A stretch of 64,000 bases of DNA from Mycobacterium sp. shizuoka-1 (lineage in GTDB: Bacteria > Actinomycetota > Actinomycetes > Mycobacteriales > Mycobacteriaceae): contig NZ_BEWG01000022.1 in the NCBI RefSeq assembly GCF_002723835.1, forward strand, positions 152,287 to 216,286, written 5' to 3'. Each line of letters opens with the position of its first letter. The stretch's first letter is position 1. A model generated the notes under the pieces. The model worked only from the letters and a program-made list of their open reading frames with translations, was not told the origin of the DNA and did not search any database. Below are positions 1-7,885 of this stretch, piece by piece. The position numbers and the translations under genes are program-made.

Positions 1-25
1 CCTGAGCTGAGCCGCTGCCCGCAGA

Positions 26-2029
26 ATGGAGGGCATGTCCGAAGACGACCCCTACCTCTGGCTCGAAGAAATCGCCGGCGCCGAGCAGCTGGACTGGGTG
101 CGCAAGCACAACGATCCGACTGTCGCCGAGTTCACCGACGAGACGTTCGAGCAGCTTCGCGCCGAGGCGCTGGAGGTCCTCGACACCGACGCGCGGATCC
201 CGTACGTGCGCCGGCGCGGCGAATACCTCTACAACTTCTGGCGCGACGCGGCCAACCCGAGGGGATTGTGGCAGCGGACCACGCTGGACAGTTACCTGAC
301 CGAGTCGCCCGCCTGGGACGTCATCATCGACCTCGACGCGCTGGCCGGCGCCGAGGATGAGAACTGGGTGTGGGCCGGGGCGGACGTCATCGAGCCGGAC
401 CACACCCGGGCGTTGGTCAGTCTGTCACGGGGCGGCTCGGATGCGGCGGTCGTACGCGAATTCGACATGTCGACACGGGAATTCGTCGCCGGTGGGTTCG
501 AGCTGCCGGAGGCGAAGTCACGGCTGACGTGGGAAGACCACGACACCGTGCTGGTGGGCACCGATTTCGGTCCGGGGTCGATGACCGAGTCCGGCTACCC
601 GCGAGTGGTCAAGAGGTGGCGGCGTGGTCAGCCGCTCGCCAATGCCGAGACGCTGTTCACCGGCCCGGTCACCGACGTGCTCGTGGGGGCGTCGGTGGAC
701 CGCACACCTGGCTTCGAACGCACCCTGCTGCACCGGGCGGTCGACTTCTTCAACGACCAGGTCTACCAGCTGCGCTCCGGTGAGCTGGTACGCATCGACG
801 CACCCACCGACGCCTCGTTGTCGGTGCACCGCGAATGGTTGCTCATCGAGCTGCGCAGCGATTGGCTGACCGGCACGGCGTCCTACCGAACCGGATCGCT
901 GCTGGCCGCCGATTACGAGCAATTCCTGGACGGCACAGCGGATCTGGTCGTGGTGTTCGAACCCGACGAGCACACCAGCCTGCACCAGTACTCGTGGACC
1001 CGCGACCGGCTGTTGTTGGTGACTCTTGTCGACGTCGCCAGCCGGGTCGAGATCGTGACACCGGGATCGTGGAAGCGCGAGACGATTGCCGGTGTCGGCG
1101 ACAATACCGTGATCGTTGCCACCGACGACACGGGTGACGAAATCTTTTTGGATTCCAGCGATTTCGCCACGCCGTCGCGGCTGCTCCACGGCAGCGCCGG
1201 TGGGGAGCTGACCGAGGTCAAACGCGCCCCCTCGTTTTTCGATGCCGCCGACCTGGAGGTGTCGCAACATTTCGCGACCTCCGACGACGGCACCGCGATC
1301 CCCTACTTCGTCGTCGGTCACAAACACAGCCATGCGACGGGCCCGACGTTACTGGGCGGCTACGGCGGATTCGAGGTGTCCCGCACCCCAGGGTATGACG
1401 GCGTCCTGGGCCGGTTGTGGCTGTCACGAGGCGGGACGTACGTGCTGGCCAACATCCGCGGCGGCGGCGAGTACGGGCCCGGCTGGCACACCCAGGCGAT
1501 GCGGGACGGCCGACACAAGGTCGCCGAGGACTTCGCCGCGGTGGCACGCGATCTGGTCGACCGCGGGGTCACTACCGTGCCGCAGCTGGGCGCCCAGGGC
1601 GGCAGCAACGGCGGCCTGCTGATGGGCATCATGCTGACCAAGTACCCCGAACTCTTCGGGGCACTGGTGTGCCAGGTGCCGCTGCTGGACATGAAGCGCT
1701 TCCATCTGCTGCTGGCCGGCGCGTCGTGGGTGGCCGAGTACGGCGACCCGGACGACCCCGACGACTGGGCGTTCATCTCCGAATATTCGCCATACCAGAA
1801 TATTTCGGCCGGCCGGCGCTATCCCCCGGTGCTGATCACCACCTCGACGCGCGACGACCGGGTGCATCCGGGTCATGCCCGCAAGATGACGGCCGCGCTC
1901 GAGGCTGCCGGACATCGAGTCTGGTACTACGAGAACATCGAAGGCGGACATGCCGGGGCGGCCGACAATGCGCAGACCGCATTCAAGTCCGCGCTGAGTT
2001 ACTCGTTCCTGCAACGCATGCTGGGCTGA
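26..2029 (+). CDS. Prolyl oligopeptidase family serine peptidase (S9)
   Basis: A 667-residue serine peptidase of the prolyl oligopeptidase type, expected to cleave short peptides in the cytoplasm. The N-terminal two thirds would form the beta-propeller and the C-terminal third the alpha/beta-hydrolase domain. The catalytic triad is readable: Ser527 in GGSNGG, Asp610 in the RDDRV motif and His642 in EGGHAG. Length and order fit the M. tuberculosis Rv0457c-type peptidase, from memory. There is no signal peptide. Two in-frame starts are possible, ATG at 26 and ATG at 35 (MSEDDPYLWLEE); the conserved family N-terminus begins near the second, so the first few residues are uncertain. The gene ends 6 bases before the end of the convergent gene at 2036. 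Confidence 0.85.
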   Translation: MEGMSEDDPYLWLEEIAGAEQLDWVRKHNDPTVAEFTDETFEQLRAEALEVLDTDARIPYVRRRGEYLYNFWRDAANPRGLWQRTTLDSYLTESPAWDVIIDLDALAGAEDENWVWAGADVIEPDHTRALVSLSRGGSDAAVVREFDMSTREFVAGGFELPEAKSRLTWEDHDTVLVGTDFGPGSMTESGYPRVVKRWRRGQPLANAETLFTGPVTDVLVGASVDRTPGFERTLLHRAVDFFNDQVYQLRSGELVRIDAPTDASLSVHREWLLIELRSDWLTGTASYRTGSLLAADYEQFLDGTADLVVVFEPDEHTSLHQYSWTRDRLLLVTLVDVASRVEIVTPGSWKRETIAGVGDNTVIVATDDTGDEIFLDSSDFATPSRLLHGSAGGELTEVKRAPSFFDAADLEVSQHFATSDDGTAIPYFVVGHKHSHATGPTLLGGYGGFEVSRTPGYDGVLGRLWLSRGGTYVLANIRGGGEYGPGWHTQAMRDGRHKVAEDFAAVARDLVDRGVTTVPQLGAQGGSNGGLLMGIMLTKYPELFGALVCQVPLLDMKRFHLLLAGASWVAEYGDPDDPDDWAFISEYSPYQNISAGRRYPPVLITTSTRDDRVHPGHARKMTAALEAAGHRVWYYENIEGGHAGAADNAQTAFKSALSYSFLQRMLG

Positions 2030-2035
2030 GCCGTT

Positions 2036-4027
2036 TCACCGATCAGCACCGCTTGAGGTCTTCGCGGGCGTCCGCCGGGGTGCGCCATGTGCCGTGCCCG
2101 GGCGGCGCTGCGCACCAGTCCCCGTTTCAGCGGTGACGTTCTGCCGAGTCGACGCCGCGGAGACGCGCTCACGCGCGCTGCCCGGCGACGGCGGGGCAGA
2201 TGGGTTGGCGTGCGGCTTCGTGCCTGCCGCGCGTTGCGCATAGGTCAGACCGAACGAGATGTCGTCGCGGGCATTGAGCAAGCCGGCGGTGATGCTGGTT
2301 GCCGGATCGGAAACCGCCTGCACGGCCACCGTTGCCAGGCCGGAGATCCCGTGCTCGACCGCCTTCACAACACCGAGCGGTTCGCCTGAGCGGGCCGCCG
2401 ACGTCGCCTCGTCTACCGCTCGGCCGATGACCTTGACAGCCCGCGACACCGCGAGCACCGTCGGCAAAGCGACTTCATTGATTGTCGCTGGGAGCACCTT
2501 GACCAGGCCCGCCGCGCTTTGTAGCGGATCACGCAGGATGAGCATCGCCTGATCGAGAACAGCCGCGATGTTCACGGGCCCAAGCCGGCTCACCAGAGAC
2601 GGGACCTGCTGAGTACCGAACACCTGGTTGAAAGAGCTCGTTCCCATCTGCGACTTGAGATCATCGATGGCGAGGTTGAGGGTGACCCAGGTGCTGTTCT
2701 TGCTCGCCGACAGCATGTAGCCCACTTCGGCAGAGCGGAGTGCGAGCTGTTCGGCGCGCTCCGCGGCAGTGACGACTCCGGTGTCGGCCGGCAGGTAATC
2801 ACGTACGTCATCGACGTTGACGACCTGCGTGGTCGGCGTGCCTGTCGGCAGCGCACCTGGATAGTTCTGCCAACGCAGCACGATGCTGCCTTGGCCGTAG
2901 CCGGAGGAGTCGAGCCAGTTGGGCACACCCGGATCGGTCGGGCTGATCACGTACCTCGTATAGCCGTCGGCGTCGGGGATGACCTGAGCGTTGGACAGAC
3001 TGATCTGGTGCGACTGCCAGGGCAGGGTCTGAGTGAACACATCGGTGAGCTCGGCACCCGTGTAGTCCGCCTGGATCGTCGGCACCGTCAGTATCAGAGC
3101 CTGCCCGGGCTCGAGTTCGAAGTTGCCCCACACCGACGCCTGCGCGGTCAATCCGGTTACTGCCCCTGGTGATTCACGGATGGGCGTGGTGGTGTTGGCA
3201 GGTAGATAGAACACCTGACCCACCAGCTGTTGTCCCGTGCCGCTGTCCTGCTGAACGCTGGCCGCGATGGTGTCCAGGATCGACTTCGTCTCATCGGGGG
3301 TCAGGGCCGGCGGTATCACGCGCGGCGTCGAGGGAACATCCGTTCGCGCGATCGTGACCCGCCCCGGCGTGGCGCTCCAATCCGACAGACTGTCGCGCAC
3401 GATGACCGAGTTGGCGCCGTTGGTCAACGGAAGCCAGTTGCCCTCGTGTGGCGTCGCACTGATGGTGACCGTGTAGGTGCCGTCGGCGTTGACCTGCAGC
3501 TGGTTGATGTTCAGGTTGGCAACGGTGGCCGGCAACGAGTTGGCCGTGGAGAGACCGGCTTGCAGTGAGATGTTCAGATCGGTCCCCTCGCCGACCCGAC
3601 CGGTGATGACGTATGTGCCATCGGGATCCAGAACGGTGTAGCCGTACACATTGTCGGGGTTGATCTGCAGGGGTCGCGTGCGCGGCTCGCTGCCCGCCGC
3701 GTTGAGCATGTCGGCGATACGCAAGAGGTACGGGTTGGCCGAATCCCGGCCGGCCAGCAGCAGCTGGAGTTCCGAGTACGCGACATTCTGGACGTAATTG
3801 GGCAGGAGGGCACGATCTGCAGCGGTGACATACGGCAGGGCGCCGGCCGCGACGGCGGCCTGCTGCTGGGCGGCGAGCACGTCGTCGATGCTCGACTGCA
3901 GCTCCGAGGAGGTCGCCGACGCGCTCGGGGCCGTCAGCAGCGCGGCGACCAAACCGCCCAGCACGGCTGTCGTGGGACCCACGTGTCGCAGGGAAACCTG
4001 ATATTTTTCAACACTTTTGGGCATCAT
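2036..4027 (-). CDS. Secreted DUF1214/DUF1254-like protein
   Basis: A 663-residue exported protein. Residues 1 to about 38 form a signal peptide (basic start, hydrophobic core, ALLTAPSASA cleavage-like end). The mature part contains two copies of a DUF1214-like signature: NPDNVYGYTVLDPDGTY followed by EGNWLPL, and later VPNWLDSSGYGQG. That family has no firmly known reaction, so the function is open. The C-terminal 250 residues are helical and alanine-rich with a basic, low-complexity tail. A purine-rich GGAGAG sits just before the ATG ATG start. A minus-strand promoter can be drawn whose -35 lies inside the palindrome at 4104-4125, so it may be co-regulated with the divergent TetR gene. Confidence 0.7.
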   Translation of the reverse strand: MMPKSVEKYQVSLRHVGPTTAVLGGLVAALLTAPSASATSSELQSSIDDVLAAQQQAAVAAGALPYVTAADRALLPNYVQNVAYSELQLLLAGRDSANPYLLRIADMLNAAGSEPRTRPLQINPDNVYGYTVLDPDGTYVITGRVGEGTDLNISLQAGLSTANSLPATVANLNINQLQVNADGTYTVTISATPHEGNWLPLTNGANSVIVRDSLSDWSATPGRVTIARTDVPSTPRVIPPALTPDETKSILDTIAASVQQDSGTGQQLVGQVFYLPANTTTPIRESPGAVTGLTAQASVWGNFELEPGQALILTVPTIQADYTGAELTDVFTQTLPWQSHQISLSNAQVIPDADGYTRYVISPTDPGVPNWLDSSGYGQGSIVLRWQNYPGALPTGTPTTQVVNVDDVRDYLPADTGVVTAAERAEQLALRSAEVGYMLSASKNSTWVTLNLAIDDLKSQMGTSSFNQVFGTQQVPSLVSRLGPVNIAAVLDQAMLILRDPLQSAAGLVKVLPATINEVALPTVLAVSRAVKVIGRAVDEATSAARSGEPLGVVKAVEHGISGLATVAVQAVSDPATSITAGLLNARDDISFGLTYAQRAAGTKPHANPSAPPSPGSARERVSAASTRQNVTAETGTGAQRRPGTAHGAPRRTPAKTSSGADR

Positions 4028-4093
4028 GATCTCTCCATTGAGTTCGGTGTGCGCACAGGGAGCAAGCTGGCGTACGCGGGTCCCCCGTCGCCG

Positions 4094-4125
4094 ACGCTAG
4101 CCTTATTGCATATTGATTTGCAATA
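4094..4125. promoter_or_regulatory. TetR-type operator with divergent promoter
   Basis: Bases 4104-4125 are a 22-bp perfect palindrome with 7-bp arms (TATTGCA / TGCAATA) around an 8-bp AT-rich centre, unusual in this GC-rich DNA. On the minus strand TTGCAA (4118-4123) and TAGCGT (4094-4099) are 18 bp apart and could drive the secreted protein ending at 2036. On the plus strand a -10-like TAGAGT at 4144-4149 lies 6 bases before the ATG at 4156, so the TetR mRNA is probably leaderless. The palindrome overlaps both -35 regions, the usual position for a repressor that shuts both promoters. Confidence 0.6.
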
Positions 4126-4155
4126 CGACTCTCGAAAATGAGGTAGAGTGCCGCT

Positions 4156-4818
4156 ATGACGACGACCAAGTCACGCCGCGGGCGCGCACCCTCGGTCACC
4201 CCGACCAAGATCGCCGATGCCGTGCGCCGCGTCAGCGCAACCGATGCCCTGTCGATGGCCGCCGTGGCCGGCGAGCTCGGAGTGGACGTCACGACGCTCT
4301 ACCGCCATGTGGGCGGGCTCGATGCGTTGCGTCAGATCGGCGCCGAACTGACCGCGCCCACGGTTGGCGAGTGGCCCACGCCGGCCGGTCAGTCGTGGCG
4401 CAGCTGGCTGACCGCATTGGCCCACTACTACCGTGGCGTGCTGCGCCGCAATCCAGACCTGGTCGAGTTTGCGCATACCGCGATCGATCCCGACTTCGAG
4501 CGGTTCGCCCACGCGACCCGAACCCTGGTCGACTTCGGCTTCGAACCGCGTGCCGCCGGCTTCGCCCACGGATTTCTCATCAACACCGTGGTCGGCTATG
4601 TCGAGCAGGAGCTTCGTGAAGCAGAACTCCTGGCCCGAGGCGAGTCGTCACTGGCGCGATATATGCGGGCGTTGCAGGGCGACCGCGCCGACGACCGAAT
4701 CACCACCTTGCGCCAGCTTGACCTCACGCCGTCCGATTTCGACCCTGACATCGCCTTCGATCGCTTCCTGCGCTATGCCATCGACGGCATCGGAGCCCAA
4801 CCGGGAGTACCAGCATGA
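4156..4818 (+). CDS. TetR family transcriptional regulator
   Basis: A 220-residue one-component repressor. Residues 10-55 form the helix-turn-helix DNA-binding domain (AAVAGELGVDVTTLYRHVGG); the rest is an all-helical ligand-binding domain typical of TetR proteins. The ligand is unknown; the neighbouring EXPERA, P450 and ERG2-like genes suggest a sterol or other hydrophobic effector (inference). A palindrome at 4104-4125 just upstream, and a related one at 4997-5018 before the downstream cassette, point to autoregulation and control of that cassette. The stop overlaps the ATG of a 26-codon reading frame. Confidence 0.85.
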   Translation: MTTTKSRRGRAPSVTPTKIADAVRRVSATDALSMAAVAGELGVDVTTLYRHVGGLDALRQIGAELTAPTVGEWPTPAGQSWRSWLTALAHYYRGVLRRNPDLVEFAHTAIDPDFERFAHATRTLVDFGFEPRAAGFAHGFLINTVVGYVEQELREAELLARGESSLARYMRALQGDRADDRITTLRQLDLTPSDFDPDIAFDRFLRYAIDGIGAQPGVPA

Positions 4819-4895
4819 TCAAGACAATCGCCTTGGTGTCGGCACCCACCCTGCTCTACATGGCTGCCGTGGCCCTCGCCATGGCGTTGCTCTAG
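4815..4895 (+). CDS. Small membrane peptide (26 aa) coupled to tetR
   Basis: A 26-codon frame starting with an ATGA overlap on the tetR stop. The product is almost entirely hydrophobic after MIKT and would make one transmembrane helix. The overlap implies translational coupling to the regulator. No family is recognised. It could be a genuine small membrane protein that senses or tethers, or simply a chance frame; the hydrophobicity and the exact 4-nt overlap, the usual arrangement of real gene pairs here, argue for the former. Confidence 0.4.
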   Translation: MIKTIALVSAPTLLYMAAVALAMALL

Positions 4896-4913
4896 CCGCA
4901 CACACATCTCCGG

Positions 4914-4943
4914 CCCGGCAGCGAAAAGCACTGTGCTGCCGGG
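4914..4943 (+). terminator. Hairpin after tetR unit
   Basis: A perfect 9-bp stem (CCCGGCAGC at 4914-4922 pairing with GCTGCCGGG at 4935-4943) follows the small reading frame by 18 bases. It lacks a T-run, as is common for mycobacterial terminators. It separates the tetR unit from the promoter at about 5000-5028. Confidence 0.5.
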
Positions 4944-4996
4944 CTATCCGGCTGTTCACTCAGGGCGTGCGAGCTGCGCAAGTTTTTTGCGACTTT

Positions 4997-5028
4997 ATTT
5001 GCAAAACTATTGGCAATAGCGCTAGGGT
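4997..5028 (+). promoter_or_regulatory. Second TetR-like operator and leaderless promoter
   Basis: Bases 4997-5018 are an imperfect copy of the palindrome at 4104-4125 (about 15 of 22 positions the same, including the half-sites TTGCA and GGCAATA). A -10-like TAGGGT lies at 5023-5028, seven bases before the ATG at 5036, so transcription probably starts at or next to that ATG. The palindrome covers the -35 region, consistent with repression by the TetR protein encoded at 4156. Confidence 0.6.
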
Positions 5029-5035
5029 CAGCCGC

Positions 5036-5554
5036 ATGACGCCGTCGAGTCGTGGCTTGAGATCCCTGTCGAACCTGGACCAGCTCATCGTCGGCTGCCT
5101 GGTTCTGCTGCTACTGGTCTATGTGCTGGAGTTGATGCTGCTCGTGCCTTGCGGCGGCTGGCACAATCTGCCGACCTGCACCGCGTCGGTCAAAACTGAT
5201 GGCGCCTGGACCGATTACTTCGCCATCGACCCGTTCTGGTCGACCATGCCGGACTGGTACGTCGTGGTGATGAACTTCCAGGATTTCTTGTTCAATCCGT
5301 TCTGGGCGCTGTCGCTGGTGATGTACCTGCTGCACCGGCAGGATGCCCGGTGGTTTCGTACCGCGACCATCATCGTGTCATCGATGATCATCACCACCAG
5401 TCTCGTCGTTTTCCTCACCCAGGCGGCATACCCCGGCATCACGGGCCGTCAGCTTGGCCTGTTGCTCGTCATCAACGCGGGCTGGGCGGTATTGCCCGCA
5501 CTGTTCATCGTCCGCATGCACCGCGCTGGAGGAACCCGTGTCGACAGTCATTGA
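5036..5554 (+). CDS. EXPERA-domain (EBP/TMEM97-like) membrane protein
   Basis: A 172-residue protein with four predicted membrane helices (about 17-37, 76-99, 107-129, 139-159). The pattern matches the EXPERA fold shared by emopamil-binding protein (sterol delta8-delta7 isomerase) and TMEM97 (the sigma-2 receptor): an acidic DP pair before helix 2 (Asp65-Pro66), FQ..L.NPFW in helix 2, and WFRTATIIVSS..ITT in helix 3. The likely role is binding or isomerising a sterol-like substrate in the membrane, but catalysis is not proven by sequence. The next gene, a P450, overlaps its end by 17 bases. The start at 5036 is chosen from the promoter position; upstream codons in this frame run through the tetR gene. 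Confidence 0.65.
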   Translation: MTPSSRGLRSLSNLDQLIVGCLVLLLLVYVLELMLLVPCGGWHNLPTCTASVKTDGAWTDYFAIDPFWSTMPDWYVVVMNFQDFLFNPFWALSLVMYLLHRQDARWFRTATIIVSSMIITTSLVVFLTQAAYPGITGRQLGLLLVINAGWAVLPALFIVRMHRAGGTRVDSH

Positions 5555-6908
5555 GAAGGGACCGGAAACGGACCAGGCGCCCCTGCCACCCGGGCCCCGT
5601 TATGCCAACCCGCTCAAGTTTTTTCGCGAGTTGAAGGCCGATCCGCTCGGTTACTACCGGCGGATCGTCAGCGAGTACGGCGATATCGGATACATCGACA
5701 TGTGGCCCCGGCCGCAGGTGTGGACCATCCGGCCCGAACACTACCGGGAGATCCTCGTCAAGAATGTGGACAACTACCCCAAAGGCATCGCGTTCGAACG
5801 ACTCAAAGTCATCGGCGGCAATGGCCTGTTCTTCAGCGAGGGCGAGACCTGGCGCAAGAACCGAAAGCTGGTGTCGCGGTCGTTCACACACCGGGCCCTA
5901 GGCAAATTGCTGATCCATATCAGCAGCGCCGCAGTCGATTTCACCGATCGAATGGCGGCACGTGCCGGCCAGCCCGCGTTCGACATCGTGCCCGATATGG
6001 CCAGTGTCGCCATGGACGTCGCCTGCCGATCATTCTTCGGCGACGACATCCTCGACCGGGCGATACCGTTGAGCACCGCGTTGTGGGAAACCGCCGAATA
6101 CGCTGACAACGCGATGAACTCGCTGTTTCCGCCACCGATCTGGGTGCCGACTCGGGTCAACCGCAAGACCAAGAAGGCGTTGAAGGTCATGTTCGGCACG
6201 ATTGACGACCTGATCAACGACGCCCGGCAACGCGGCGAGACCGAGAACGTTCTCGGCAAGCTGATCACAGCGGTGGACAACGGCGAACTCTCGCCCGGCG
6301 AGTTGAGAGACGAGATGTGGACCCTGCTCAACGCGGGCCACGAAACGACGGCCACTACTTTGGGTTTCGCGTTCCACTTCCTCAGTCAGCATCCGGAGGC
6401 GCGCCAACGAGTGGAGGCAGAGGCCGACGCTCTCGGCCACCGGGCGCCCACCCCGGATGACGTCGAGCGACTGGACTTCACCCGGCGCGTGGTCATGGAA
6501 ACTCTCCGCCTCTTGCCACCGGCATGGGGAACTTCCCGGGAAGCAGTGAGCGACGGCGTCGTCGGCGGGTACCGGATACCCCGCAAGGCGATCGTGCAGC
6601 CGCTGTTCTTCCTCACCCAGCGCCATCCGGAATTCTGGGACCATCCCGACGATTTCGATCCCGATCGATTCACCCCCGAACGTTCAGCTGACCGTCCGGC
6701 AGAAGCGTTCTCGCCGTTTGCCCTCGGCGCGCGCCGGTGCATCGGAGAACGGTTCGCGATTCTGGAAGCAACACTCGTTCTCGCGACGTTCCACCAACGA
6801 CTGGAGTTCCGGCTGTCACCGGGATTCACCGTCGAACCCGGCCTGCAGGGCTTCGGACCCATGCGGGCACTCACCGGCATCCCGATGACCGTCCATCACC
6901 GCCACTAG
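5538..6908 (+). CDS. Cytochrome P450
   Basis: A 456-residue haem monooxygenase of the eukaryote-like (CYP4/CYP102-like) branch. The oxygen-binding I-helix motif AGHETT is at 266-271, the ExxR pair at Glu321/Arg324, and the haem loop FALGARRCIG at 394-403 with the thiolate Cys401. It would need separate ferredoxin and reductase partners, which are not encoded here. The GTG start at 5538 is chosen because GGAGG at 5528-5532 precedes it; it overlaps the EXPERA gene. The substrate is unknown; genes on both sides belong to sterol-isomerase folds, so a sterol or terpenoid is a reasonable guess. The ERG2-like gene follows after 8 bases. Confidence 0.92.
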   Translation: MSTVIEKGPETDQAPLPPGPRYANPLKFFRELKADPLGYYRRIVSEYGDIGYIDMWPRPQVWTIRPEHYREILVKNVDNYPKGIAFERLKVIGGNGLFFSEGETWRKNRKLVSRSFTHRALGKLLIHISSAAVDFTDRMAARAGQPAFDIVPDMASVAMDVACRSFFGDDILDRAIPLSTALWETAEYADNAMNSLFPPPIWVPTRVNRKTKKALKVMFGTIDDLINDARQRGETENVLGKLITAVDNGELSPGELRDEMWTLLNAGHETTATTLGFAFHFLSQHPEARQRVEAEADALGHRAPTPDDVERLDFTRRVVMETLRLLPPAWGTSREAVSDGVVGGYRIPRKAIVQPLFFLTQRHPEFWDHPDDFDPDRFTPERSADRPAEAFSPFALGARRCIGERFAILEATLVLATFHQRLEFRLSPGFTVEPGLQGFGPMRALTGIPMTVHHRH

Positions 6909-6916
6909 GAGAAACA

Positions 6917-7497
6917 ATGACGCGCTACGCCTTTGACCCGTACGAGCTTCGTGACCTCGCCCTCGAGCACGTGGGTAAGCCAGTACCGCAGATCGCGACC
7001 GACCTCGAACACGATCTGGTCGCGCGGTACGGCGACATCATCCAGACGGATATGCCCTGGGTCACGACGCCGGCCGGCTTCGTGATGTACCAGGTGAAGA
7101 TGATCTTCGCGCGACGCAACGAATACATCGGTTTGATGGGCGTGCCAGTAGCCTCGACCGGGCACACGGGTCGCCATCCGGTCACCTACTACGACACCAT
7201 CTTGTCCGGCGCGTCCCGCAACGCCTCGGCAACCGAGTTGTGGCCAAGGACGTCAAAGCCGGCGACTTTCTCATCACCCGCCCGTGGGAGGCCTTCACCG
7301 CATCCATCGAGGACCACATCTTCTTCTTGGAGTACTGCCGCGGCCCGTTGGCGACGATCATGCCGTTCGGCCTGGCCAATTTCATCTTCGGAACCCTCGA
7401 CGCCAAGAGCATGGGCCAGATCATGCGGACCAACGCGACGCTGAACTGGCGCAGCCGGGGCGTGCCGACGCCGCACCGCGACGATCCGGACATCTGA
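6917..7497 (+). pseudogene. ERG2/sigma-1-receptor-like protein, frameshifted
   Basis: The ATG at 6917 has AGGAG at 6907-6911. The first 98 codons give a protein resembling ERG2 (fungal sterol C8 isomerase) and the human sigma-1 receptor: NEYIGLMG (Glu69), TGHTGR (81-86) and DTILSG (Asp93). At about 7210 the frame breaks; from there the frame one base back continues the family, with LEYCRG (Glu139) and MPFGLANFIFGTLD, to a stop at 7497. Restoring one missing base near 7210 gives 193 residues without the N-terminal membrane helix of the eukaryotic proteins. The two acidic residues that contact ligands in sigma-1 (Asp126 and Glu172 there) correspond to Asp93 and Glu139. The break may be a sequencing error in a GC run or a true inactivation; no slippery heptamer is present. 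Confidence 0.65.
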
Positions 7498-7524
7498 TCC
7501 GCCGAGGTGAGGCGATCGACTGAA

Positions 7525-7552
7525 TTGACCAGCGAATCTGGCGTAGTACGCT
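7525..7552 (+). promoter_or_regulatory. Promoter of the toxin-like trio
   Basis: TTGACC at 7525-7530 and TACGCT at 7547-7552 are 16 bp apart. An AGGGGG ribosome site follows at 7574-7579, before the ATG at 7586. It fits a sigma-A type promoter separate from the upstream cassette. Confidence 0.45.
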
Positions 7553-7585
7553 CTGACTAGCAGCTAACTCGCCAGGGGGTGTTCA

Positions 7586-7885
7586 ATGCGGGTCGACGTC
7601 GATGAGATGCGCGCCGGAGCACACCGCTCCTATACCGCGGCTTCGTTCGCGATGGAGGGCGCTGAACAGCTCAATCGTGTCACGCCGGCGTCGGGTATCT
7701 TCGGCAGTTTCGCCGCGGCAGAATCGTTCCACGGCGCGCTGACCGAGGCGCACAGCAACCATGTCCAGCGGTTGCGCGATCACCAGAACCGCCTTGGGGT
7801 GCTCGGCGACAAGGGACACAAAACCGCATCCGCGTTCGTCGAGATGGAGGAACGCAACGCCGAGGCCCTGCGTTCGGTGCTGTGA
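7586..7885 (+). CDS. DUF2563-like ESX-partner protein
   Basis: A 99-residue, mostly helical protein resembling the mycobacterial DUF2563 family, which I recall as short WXG100-like partners encoded just before large secreted effectors. It has no signal peptide. It probably pairs with or escorts the next protein during type VII secretion (inference). The stop overlaps the GTG of the next gene (GTGA), so the two are translationally coupled. Confidence 0.6.
   Translation: MRVDVDEMRAGAHRSYTAASFAMEGAEQLNRVTPASGIFGSFAAAESFHGALTEAHSNHVQRLRDHQNRLGVLGDKGHKTASAFVEMEERNAEALRSVL

Noticed and set aside
7195..7250. Programmed -1 frameshift to make full-length ERG2-like protein
   Set aside because: No X-XXY-YYZ slippery site or following stem is visible at the break, so a missing base is simpler.
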